DNA of 5,077 nucleotides from Candidatus Marinamargulisbacteria bacterium SCGC AG-343-D04 (GTDB taxonomy: Bacteria > Margulisbacteria > Marinamargulisbacteria > GCA-2716485 > GCA-002719695), in the NCBI GenBank assembly GCA_003265885.1, contig QFBQ01000068.1:1-5077 (forward strand), in the 5' to 3' direction. The notes beneath the pieces were generated by a model. It ran no database searches. It saw only the letters and a list, made by a program, of their open reading frames with translations, and was not told where the DNA came from. This document shows, one piece after another, positions 1 to 5,077 of the stretch (positions are counted from its first letter, which is position 1; each line of letters begins with the position of its first letter). A program made the position numbers and the translations under genes.

Positions 1-299
1 ATCAGAAAAAAGATAGAACAATGATCAAATAACAATAAAAAACGTCGAAACTGCCTATTCGGTACTGAGTGATAAAAAACATATACATGATACATCGTTG
101 AAGATAAATACGCAGAAAGCAAAGAAAGCCCATAGATAATAAAACCAAAAACAACCCAAGTCTGAGCTGAAAACGCCGCTTGAAAAACAAGAAACACAAA
201 AGCTATAACACTCAAAAATAAGCCCATCCCATGGGTCATCGCATCTGCAAATCGCTCTACTCGACTAGAACTAATTCTACTGGATTCAATATCTTTCAC
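1..299 (-). CDS. trhA: Hemolysin III / TrhA-family (PAQR-like) integral membrane protein, 3' end outside window
   Basis: This reading frame starts at a GTG and stays open to the left edge, giving 99 residues of a protein normally a little over 200 residues long. Visible family marks are ERFADAMTHGMG (residues 15-26, the usual E-x-x-A-(N/D)-x-x-T-H-G-x-G opening), a first membrane segment (about 27-44), a second (about 48-65), the SSTMYH motif (66-71) whose Ser and His belong to the proposed metal site, and FDHCSIFFL (91-99), which matches the start of the conserved DHxxI helix. The C-terminal HxxxH is beyond the edge. An in-frame TAA lies two codons upstream, so GTG 299 is the first possible start, and it has a GAGG ribosome site 8 bases ahead. 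Family members are membrane proteins linked to membrane-energy and lipid homeostasis; the old hemolysin name is poorly supported. It follows the M23 gene by 59 bases and may have its own promoter. Family assignment is firm; function is inferred. Confidence 0.9.
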   Translation of the reverse strand, partial: MKDIESSRISSSRVERFADAMTHGMGLFLSVIAFVFLVFQAAFSAQTWVVFGFIIYGLSLLSAYLSSTMYHVYVFYHSVPNRQFRRFLLLFDHCSIFFL

Positions 300-307
300 T
301 CTTTATA

Positions 308-311
308 CCTC
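308..311 (-). promoter_or_regulatory. Ribosome binding site of the hemolysin III gene
   Basis: GAGG on the minus strand lies 8 bases upstream of the GTG at 299. It supports this GTG rather than the internal ATG codons as the start. The next in-frame codons upstream are AGA and then a TAA stop. Confidence 0.7.
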
Positions 312-328
312 ACTTGTAAACCACTTTC

Positions 329-357
329 ATCATACCCTTAAAAAGGAAGAGTTTAAA
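329..357 (-). promoter_or_regulatory. Possible sigma-70 type promoter for the hemolysin III gene
   Basis: On the minus strand TTTAAA (352-357; 4 of 6 matches to TTGACA) is followed after exactly 17 bases by TATGAT (329-334; 5 of 6 matches to TATAAT). This would start transcription near position 322, leaving a leader of about 23 bases with the GAGG site in it. The elements lie wholly in the gap after the M23 stop. Such matches occur by chance in AT-rich DNA, so this is a candidate only. Read-through from the upstream operon remains possible because no terminator is seen. Confidence 0.35.
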
Positions 358-358
358 C

Positions 359-1231
359 CTAAAATAATAAAGATTCTTTAGAAAGCCAATGTAATGGATC
401 CACTCTAACATTCTGAACACTAAGTCCCCAATGCAAATGTGCCCCTGAAACAACACCTGTCCTACCTATCGTTCCAATCATATCTCCCTTTGCAACAACA
501 TCACCCTCTCTCACTGACATGGTATGCAAATGACAAAAAATAGAAATAACCCCCATCCCATGATCCAGCATAATCGTGTTTCCATGAACCGTTAAGCGCT
601 GCCCCATCACTACAACACCATTTTCAGGAGAAATGACAGGAGTCCCAATTTTATTAGAAATATCGACCCCAGCATGTGAGCTCACACGTCCATTATTGTA
701 TAACCGCTCCTTCGCAAATCGCGACGAAATTCTCCCCACTGATGGCTTTAAAAAAGGTCCTGTAAAACGCTTTTTATAGGTAAAAGCAGAAAAGCCCTTC
801 TCAATAACACGTCCTTCTTTTCTGTACGCTTTTTTATTTTTAGATATTTTTTTAGCCTTTTTTGTTAAGGCTACCCTTCCTTTTTTTAAACGATTCACAT
901 GATCTAAGGTAATTTTATACTGCTGATAAAATCGTTTCATCCCCTTTGCACGCAAATCAACTTTCACCATATACTCCCCTGACGCTTTCGATCGAGATGC
1001 CGCTACATACGATTCATACCGATACATATCCTCTCCCTTTTCTACTAAAACCAACTTAAAAGATCGTCCTAAAAACATCAGTTTATACGATGTAAGAGGC
1101 TCTGGGCTTTTAACAATGACTCTACATACTTGACCTAAAGTTAGGGTCTGCGAAGACAAATCCACATGAAAATCAGATGCAAATACCATAGAACACAAAA
1201 AACCTAACATAAAGATAACTCTAAACATCAT
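359..1231 (-). CDS. Secreted M23 (LytM-type) zinc metallopeptidase, putative peptidoglycan hydrolase
   Basis: A 290-residue protein, complete. Residues 1-18 form a signal peptide (Arg4, a hydrophobic core, and a V-F-A cleavage site before Ser19). Cys13 is not in a proper lipobox, so it is probably secreted rather than lipid-anchored. Residues about 20-110 look like a beta-rich, Ig-like pre-domain. Residues 114-145 are a very basic linker. The peptidase domain (about 160-285) carries all expected residues: HAGVD (His186, Asp190) and the second His of HLHWG (His267) as zinc ligands, with His234 (in FCHLH) and His265 as the catalytic histidines. It should cut peptide cross-bridges or stem peptides in the cell wall, though a wall-remodelling rather than bacteriolytic role is inferred. 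Its ATG overlaps the upstream stop as ATGA, with AAAGGA 7 bases ahead (1239-1244). A second ATG follows immediately. The true substrate cannot be read from the sequence. Confidence 0.93.
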   Translation of the reverse strand: MMFRVIFMLGFLCSMVFASDFHVDLSSQTLTLGQVCRVIVKSPEPLTSYKLMFLGRSFKLVLVEKGEDMYRYESYVAASRSKASGEYMVKVDLRAKGMKRFYQQYKITLDHVNRLKKGRVALTKKAKKISKNKKAYRKEGRVIEKGFSAFTYKKRFTGPFLKPSVGRISSRFAKERLYNNGRVSSHAGVDISNKIGTPVISPENGVVVMGQRLTVHGNTIMLDHGMGVISIFCHLHTMSVREGDVVAKGDMIGTIGRTGVVSGAHLHWGLSVQNVRVDPLHWLSKESLLF

Positions 1232-2103
1232 GATAAAATCCTTTCTGAAATCGCTGTAGAAAATCTCATCCGATCCATCGACCTAGGATGAGTAAATCCT
1301 AAAAAATAAGACTGTAATAACTGTCCCTTTCTCTGACTAGCATCCCCATAGACAGAATCTCCCAACACTGGATGCCCAACAAAGGATAAATGAACCCTAA
1401 TTTGATGCGTTCGTCCCGTCTTTGGAATCACTCGACATAAAGTTTTAGAATTATATCTCTTCAACACCTCTACCCTAGAAAAGGACGGCTTCCCCCCTTT
1501 TGAAACACAAAAACGATGATCATGTATGTTATGCCGTGCAATAGGCTGATCTATATCTATCTCATCATTTTGCATATTTCCCTTTACCATGGCTACATAG
1601 CCTTTCTCAATCGTCCTTTGCTTAAACTGTTCTGTTAATGACTGGCTAGCTTCCTCTGTTTTTACCAACACCATAAGTCCCTCTGTCATTCTATCCAGAC
1701 GATGAACCAATCCCGATCGAAACTGAAGCCCCTCCTGACAATATAAGGAAATCCCATCACGTCTAACATAATCAATCAGTGTTTTCTCCCGTAACCCCTC
1801 ACTAGAATGAACCAGCAAACCACATGGCTTATAAAGTACAACTAGATCCTCATCCTCAAACATATACTCAATCCTATAATCTTCCCAAGATACATCCTCG
1901 TCTTCACTAACGTGATAATCAAATACAACCAAGTCATCTGGAGATAATAAAAAAGAAGGCTTCACAACAACACGGTTGTTAACCGACACCAAACTGTTTT
2001 GGATACTCTCTTTAAGGACACGTCGGGAAAACCCTGTGCATCCATGCAAAAAACGATCTAAACGAATATTACCATCACTTACGTGAAACTTTTTTTCGGT
2101 CAA
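1228..2103 (-). CDS. RluA-family 23S rRNA pseudouridine synthase (RluD-like, with S4 domain)
   Basis: It converts specific uridines in RNA, probably 23S rRNA, to pseudouridine in the cytoplasm. From the chosen start it is 291 residues, a little under the size of RluC/RluD. An S4 RNA-binding domain opens the protein (RLDRFL at about 14-19, to about residue 67). The catalytic domain contains LYKPCGLLVH (90-99), the signature HRLDRMTEGLMV (134-145) with catalytic Asp137, and GRTHQIRVHL (230-239) followed by GHPVLGDSVYG. All key residues are present. The frame is open upstream to a TTG at 2142, but no ribosome site precedes that codon. A TTG at 2103 has GGGAG 7 bases ahead and gives MTEKKFHVSDG, a normal family N-terminus. 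It overlaps the end of lspA by 29 bases, and its TGA overlaps the M23 start as ATGA. RluD versus RluC specificity, or a YlyB-like role as in Firmicutes lspA-linked genes, cannot be decided. Confidence 0.94.
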   Translation of the reverse strand: MTEKKFHVSDGNIRLDRFLHGCTGFSRRVLKESIQNSLVSVNNRVVVKPSFLLSPDDLVVFDYHVSEDEDVSWEDYRIEYMFEDEDLVVLYKPCGLLVHSSEGLREKTLIDYVRRDGISLYCQEGLQFRSGLVHRLDRMTEGLMVLVKTEEASQSLTEQFKQRTIEKGYVAMVKGNMQNDEIDIDQPIARHNIHDHRFCVSKGGKPSFSRVEVLKRYNSKTLCRVIPKTGRTHQIRVHLSFVGHPVLGDSVYGDASQRKGQLLQSYFLGFTHPRSMDRMRFSTAISERILS

Positions 2104-2530
2104 CAAACATCTCCCATAAAAAACACCCCACCGCGCAATCAATCAGAACATCAGCAACATTGAAAACAGGAAAAATACGAATATCCACAAAATCAATCAC
2201 ATACCCAAAAATCAAGCGATCGGTCATATTTCCCAAGGCCCCACTTAATAAAAATATGAGCCCCCACTTCGACCACTTCGACTGAATAATCGTTTTAGAA
2301 AAAAATAAGCAGCCCAAAATGACGCCCATACTCACCGCTAACAATAAAAAGCGTTGATGCTGTAAAATACCATACGCAGCACCATAATTATGAACCAAAA
2401 TAAAGGATACTTTAGATGGAATAATAGAAACGGGATACAAAAACGTTAAATACTGACTCGCAATCCACTTTGATATCTGATCAACTGAAAAAAGCACTCC
2501 TATAACACAATAGTCTTTAACCCTCAGCAC
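2075..2530 (-). CDS. lspA: Lipoprotein signal peptidase (signal peptidase II)
   Basis: An inner-membrane aspartyl protease that removes the signal peptide of diacylglyceryl-modified prolipoproteins. The 151-residue length is normal. Conserved blocks are VDQISK (Asp17), HNYGAAYG (Asn48), GNMTDR with catalytic Asp104, and YVIDFVDI followed by FPVFNVAD with catalytic Asp127. Four membrane segments are visible at about 5-25, 57-77, 88-103 and 126-143. Thr103 in GNMTDR replaces the more usual aliphatic residue; otherwise the motifs are intact. The start is GTG at 2530, preceded by a T-rich tract with no Shine-Dalgarno sequence. It lies in the same frame as the upstream gene, 12 bases after that gene's TAA. 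This spacing suggests re-initiation by ribosomes finishing the upstream gene. No better start is available, since later ones would remove part of the first membrane helix. The 3' end overlaps the pseudouridine synthase start. Confidence 0.95.
   Translation of the reverse strand: MLRVKDYCVIGVLFSVDQISKWIASQYLTFLYPVSIIPSKVSFILVHNYGAAYGILQHQRFLLLAVSMGVILGCLFFSKTIIQSKWSKWGLIFLLSGALGNMTDRLIFGYVIDFVDIRIFPVFNVADVLIDCAVGCFLWEMFVDRKKVSRK
2111..2115 (-). promoter_or_regulatory. Ribosome binding site deciding the TTG start of the pseudouridine synthase
   Basis: GGGAG on the minus strand, inside the 3' end of lspA, lies 7 bases before the TTG at 2103 and 4 bases before another in-frame TTG at 2106. The 7-base spacing favours 2103. 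Nothing similar precedes the more distal TTG at 2142. Confidence 0.6.
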
Positions 2531-2533
2531 AAT

Positions 2534-2551
2534 AAAAAAATATTAAAAAAA
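2534..2551 (-). other. Twin T7 homopolymer runs flanking the stop codon between the DUF5665-like gene and lspA
   Basis: The minus strand carries TTTTTTT at 2551-2545, entering the TAA stop at 2545-2543, then a second TTTTTTT at 2540-2534 just before ATT and the lspA GTG. No GC-rich hairpin precedes either run, so this does not look like an intrinsic terminator. Such runs can allow RNA polymerase slippage, and T-rich leaders can also support translation initiation through ribosomal protein S1. Both are inferences. Confidence 0.6.
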
Positions 2552-2920
2552 TAAGGGAATGATAGACTCATGAAAGACAGAAAAAAAGAGATAAAAAAGA
2601 GTAATCGCAGCTAAGAAAAAACCCAGTCCACGAAACACTCCAATAACAAAATTTAACAACACCAATCGTACTGGATCCATAGCCAAGCCCATCACTTGAT
2701 CAAACTTGGACCCTTTAAAAACTCTCATTAACAATGAAATAGACACATTAAATTCTTTCATCAATTTTTCATGTTTTTCTAAAATGACTAAAGCATCTTC
2801 TCGTTCTTGTTGATTATGTTTAATCGAAACATCTCTCGCATGAACCGATTCTGTAGACACCACATGCTTTTTGGAAGAAATATTCTCAACTGCTTTTTTT
2901 AATTCAGCAACATTACTCAT
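2543..2920 (-). CDS. Small membrane-anchored protein resembling DUF5665; function unknown
   Basis: A 125-residue protein. Residues 1-60 are hydrophilic and probably helical, with charged heptad-like stretches at about 36-58 (NQQEREDALVILEKHEKLMKEF) that could form a short coiled coil or cytoplasmic stalk. A hydrophobic segment at about 84-114 contains NFVIGVFRGLGFFLAAITL, which resembles the N-F-x-x-G-x-x-R-G-x-G-F core of the small DUF5665 membrane proteins. That match is from memory and not from a search. A short tail follows. There is no signal peptide, so the N-terminal part should be cytoplasmic. The ATG overlaps the pgk stop as ATGA and has GAGGA 6 bases ahead, a strong start. Its stop precedes lspA by 12 bases in the same frame. 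The position between pgk and lspA gives no clear functional clue; a role near the membrane is all that can be inferred. Confidence 0.85.
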   Translation of the reverse strand: MSNVAELKKAVENISSKKHVVSTESVHARDVSIKHNQQEREDALVILEKHEKLMKEFNVSISLLMRVFKGSKFDQVMGLAMDPVRLVLLNFVIGVFRGLGFFLAAITLFYLFFSVFHESIIPLFF

Positions 2921-4107
2921 GATTTATCCTCTATGACCCGTATCCCAGGCAACTCTTTTCCTTCTAAAAACTCTAAACAAGCTCCTCCACCTGTAGAAAT
3001 ATGTGTCATATCTTCTCCCACTCCCACCTTATTAATAGCAGCTACAGAGTCGCCTCCTCCTATTATAGTAACAGCATTTAGAGTAGATAACAAAGTTGCA
3101 ACATCACATGTCCCTTTAGAAAATTGATCCACTTCAAAAACACCTAAAGGGCCATTCCAAAGCACCGTTTTAGCTGAAATTAATATTCTTTTTAACTCCA
3201 TTAACGTTTCAGGCCCTACATCTAAACCCATTTTATCTTCCGGAATGTCTTCACTAGAAACCGTATCAATAGAACACTCATTATCACATCGATCTGCAAC
3301 AATAATATCTTTAGGTAACACTATCTGCTTTCCTAATGCCTTCGCATGTTCTAATAATTCTCTCGCTAAATCACACTTATCCTCTTCACATAAAGACTTC
3401 CCGATAGAATAGCCCTGAGCTTTTAAAAAGGTAAAAGCCATTCCTCCGCCTATAAATAATACATCTACACGCGTCAATAACTGTTGAAGAACTGTTATCT
3501 TAGACGACACTTTTGCTCCCCCTACTATAGCCACAAAGGGTCTATCCGGAACATCTAAAGCCTCCCCTAAAAAAGAGAGCTCTTTCTCTACTAATAACCC
3601 TGCATATGCTGGCAAAAAATGAGCAACCCCTTCGGTAGATGCATGAGCCCTATGAACAGATCCAAATGCATCTTGAACAAAAAAATCCGCCAACTCTGAT
3701 AACGATTGAGAGAACACAGAATCATTATCCATTTCTTCAGAATGAAAACGAACATTCTCAAGAACAATAATACGATCTAAACTCTCTTCTATATCACGCT
3801 TAATACGATCTCCAACACAATCATCACAATACAACACAGACTGTCCTAGCAGCTGTTCAAGATATGTCGCCACAGGCTTTAAGCTTAGCGAATCCACGGG
3901 TTTTCCTGAAGGGCGTCCTAGATGTGAGATCAACACAACCTTAGCCTGACACTCTAACAAATAATGAATGGTAGGCAAAGCTGCTTTAATTCGGGAATCA
4001 TCTGTAATCCCCCCTGCCTTCATAGGAACATTAAAATCTACACGAACTAAAACCTTTTTGTTCTTTAACTCAAAAGAAGAAAGATCTTTAATAGATTTTT
4101 TCTGCAT
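2917..4107 (-). CDS. pgk: Phosphoglycerate kinase
   Basis: It catalyses transfer of phosphate from 1,3-bisphosphoglycerate to ADP, the first ATP-forming step of lower glycolysis, in the cytoplasm. The protein is 396 residues, the usual bacterial size. Substrate-binding motifs in the N-domain are VRVDFNVP (21-28), SHLGRP (61-66), LENVRF (116-121) and DAFGSVHRAHAS (147-158). The C-domain nucleotide site shows GGAKVSSKI (196-204), GGGMAFTFL (220-228), WNGPLGVFE (317-325), GGGDSVAAI (350-358) and STGGGACLE (371-379). No key block is missing. The ATG at 4107 shares one base with the gap stop (TGATG). An adjacent TTG at 4110 would add one residue. No convincing Shine-Dalgarno sequence precedes either, so translation is probably coupled to gap. 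The downstream stop overlaps the next gene as ATGA. The gap-pgk order is the common glycolytic arrangement. Confidence 0.98.
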   Translation of the reverse strand: MQKKSIKDLSSFELKNKKVLVRVDFNVPMKAGGITDDSRIKAALPTIHYLLECQAKVVLISHLGRPSGKPVDSLSLKPVATYLEQLLGQSVLYCDDCVGDRIKRDIEESLDRIIVLENVRFHSEEMDNDSVFSQSLSELADFFVQDAFGSVHRAHASTEGVAHFLPAYAGLLVEKELSFLGEALDVPDRPFVAIVGGAKVSSKITVLQQLLTRVDVLFIGGGMAFTFLKAQGYSIGKSLCEEDKCDLARELLEHAKALGKQIVLPKDIIVADRCDNECSIDTVSSEDIPEDKMGLDVGPETLMELKRILISAKTVLWNGPLGVFEVDQFSKGTCDVATLLSTLNAVTIIGGGDSVAAINKVGVGEDMTHISTGGGACLEFLEGKELPGIRVIEDKS

Positions 4108-5077
4108 CAAGCTGTAATTTCTTGTATCAAATCTACGACTCGCGTAGAATATCCCATTTCATTATCATACCAAGAGACAATTTTAACCATATTTCCCATC
4201 ACCATCGTAGATAAAGAATCCAGTATAGAAGAATGACTATTTCCAATAATATCTACAGAAACAATAGGGTCAACACAGTACTCTAAAATACCCTTCAAAG
4301 AAGACTCTGAAGCTTGTTTCATGACATGGTTAACTTCTTCACGCGTTGTCTCTCTTGAAACTTCACAAACTAAATCGATGACAGACCCATCCGGAACCGG
4401 AACTCTCATCGCCATTCCATCTAATTTACCTTTTAATGATGGCAATACAAGCCCAACAGCTTTAGCCGCGCCTGTTGTCGTAGGAATAATGGACTGACTC
4501 GCCGCTCTAGATCGTCTAAGATCCCCATGAGGCAAATCCAAAATACTTTGGTCATTAGTAAATGCATGTACTGTATTCATAAACCCCTTCTTAATACCAA
4601 AGGCCTCATCCAACACTTTTGCAACGGGAGCCAAACAGTTTGTAGTACAACTGGCATTTGAATAAGCATTAATATCTGCAGAAATCGCCTCATTATTAAC
4701 CCCTAAAACAACAGTTGTAATATCATTTTTAGCAGGAACAGTCAAAATAACCTTCTTAGCTCCAGAGGCTACATGATCTAAATACCCTCCTCGTTCTGAC
4801 TCCGCTTTTGTAAAAATACCTGTAGATTCAATAGCAACATCTATCCCCAACTCATTCCACGGTAATTCTTTCGGGTTTCTAATGGCATATATAGGAATCG
4901 TACGTCCATTGACGACAAGTTTTGTTCCATCTGCAACAACATCTCCCTTAAACAATCCATGAACTGAATCATATTTTAACAAATGACATAAGGTCTTCGC
5001 ATCCGTTAAGTCATTAATCGCCACAACCTCTAAATCATCTCTTTCCAAAGCAATCTTGAATACATTTCTACCAATTC
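4107..5077 (-). CDS. gap: Glyceraldehyde-3-phosphate dehydrogenase, type I, 5' end outside window
   Basis: It oxidises glyceraldehyde 3-phosphate to 1,3-bisphosphoglycerate with reduction of NAD, feeding the product to the pgk enzyme encoded next. The frame is open to the right edge: 322 residues are visible, beginning IGRNVFKIA, the end of the GFGRIGRN dinucleotide-binding loop. About 10-12 N-terminal residues, and the start codon with any promoter, lie outside. The catalytic motif SNASCTTN has its Cys codon at 4647-4649, and the activating His of HAFTNDQ is at 4566-4568. Further blocks are RRSRAASQSIIPTTTGAAKAVG, LDGMAMRVPVPDGS and the C-terminal SWYDNEMGYSTRV. The NDLTD segment after the second beta strand resembles NAD-dependent glycolytic GapA rather than NADP-type GapB enzymes; this cofactor call is an inference. 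The TTG at 5048 is only an internal codon. The TGA overlaps the pgk ATG by one base. Confidence 0.98.
   Translation of the reverse strand, partial: IGRNVFKIALERDDLEVVAINDLTDAKTLCHLLKYDSVHGLFKGDVVADGTKLVVNGRTIPIYAIRNPKELPWNELGIDVAIESTGIFTKAESERGGYLDHVASGAKKVILTVPAKNDITTVVLGVNNEAISADINAYSNASCTTNCLAPVAKVLDEAFGIKKGFMNTVHAFTNDQSILDLPHGDLRRSRAASQSIIPTTTGAAKAVGLVLPSLKGKLDGMAMRVPVPDGSVIDLVCEVSRETTREEVNHVMKQASESSLKGILEYCVDPIVSVDIIGNSHSSILDSLSTMVMGNMVKIVSWYDNEMGYSTRVVDLIQEITA

Noticed and set aside
2..199. A 65-residue minus-strand open frame rich in Phe, Leu and Tyr
   Set aside because: It lies in a different frame of the hemolysin III gene, which occupies 1-299 with clear family motifs from a GTG start. 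The hydrophobic look is a by-product of the overlapping membrane-helix codons.
336..346. Small inverted repeat CCTT-AAA-AAGG after the M23 gene as a terminator
   Set aside because: The stem is only 4 base pairs and no T run follows it on the minus strand.
1192..1197. Cys13 in the M23 signal sequence as a lipobox, which would make it a substrate of the neighbouring lspA product
   Set aside because: The residue before Cys is Leu rather than Gly, Ala or Ser, and a good V-F-A signal peptidase I site follows.
2104..2142. Upstream TTG start for the pseudouridine synthase adding 13 residues
   Set aside because: No ribosome site precedes it, the added residues do not resemble the family N-terminus, and the TTG at 2103 has GGGAG at good spacing.
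2534..2551. T7 runs as an intrinsic terminator before lspA
   Set aside because: No GC-rich hairpin lies directly upstream in transcription direction, and the genes around it are tightly packed.
2933..3127. A 64-residue plus-strand open frame
   Set aside because: It is antisense to the well-conserved C-terminal part of pgk and shows no ribosome site or recognisable family.
1..5077. Search for CRISPR repeats, insertion sequences, tRNA or rRNA genes, riboswitches and defence or toxin-antitoxin genes
   Set aside because: Coding sequence with housekeeping motifs fills nearly the whole window, and no repeated units, transposase motifs or structured RNA elements were seen.

Overview
The window is a compact, single-strand stretch of bacterial chromosome. 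Everything recognisable is read on the minus strand, so transcription runs from high to low coordinates. The DNA is AT-rich (roughly 40% GC by eye), uses TGA, TAA and TAG as stops and TGG for Trp, and so fits the standard bacterial code. Start codons are a mixture of ATG, GTG and TTG. The lineage cannot be named from the sequence alone. A secreted LytM-type peptidase, a signal peptidase II and a type I NAD-type GAPDH indicate a free-standing bacterium with a peptidoglycan wall. They do not separate a diderm from a monoderm.

Layout in transcription order: (1) gap, glyceraldehyde-3-phosphate dehydrogenase, missing about a dozen N-terminal residues beyond the right edge (5077-4107); (2) pgk, phosphoglycerate kinase, complete (4107-2917); (3) a 125-residue membrane-anchored protein resembling the DUF5665 type (2920-2543); (4) lspA, lipoprotein signal peptidase, with a GTG start (2530-2075); (5) an RluA-family 23S rRNA pseudouridine synthase with an S4 domain, most likely starting at a TTG at 2103 (2103-1228); (6) a secreted M23/LytM metallopeptidase (1231-359); (7) after a 59-base gap with a possible promoter, the 5' part of a hemolysin III/TrhA-family membrane protein that runs off the left edge (299-1).

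Genes 1 to 6 are packed with overlaps or minimal gaps: TGATG at gap/pgk, ATGA at pgk/DUF5665-like, 12 bases before lspA, 29 bases of overlap at lspA/pseudouridine synthase, and ATGA at pseudouridine synthase/M23. They therefore look like one operon with translational coupling. It joins the two consecutive lower-glycolysis enzymes to a set of envelope and ribosome maintenance genes (lipoprotein maturation, rRNA modification, peptidoglycan hydrolysis).

I see no mobile element, CRISPR array, tRNA or rRNA, and no clearly novel system. The most unusual local structure is the junction between the DUF5665-like gene and lspA. There the two genes share a reading frame separated by one TAA flanked by two T7 runs, and no Shine-Dalgarno sequence precedes lspA.
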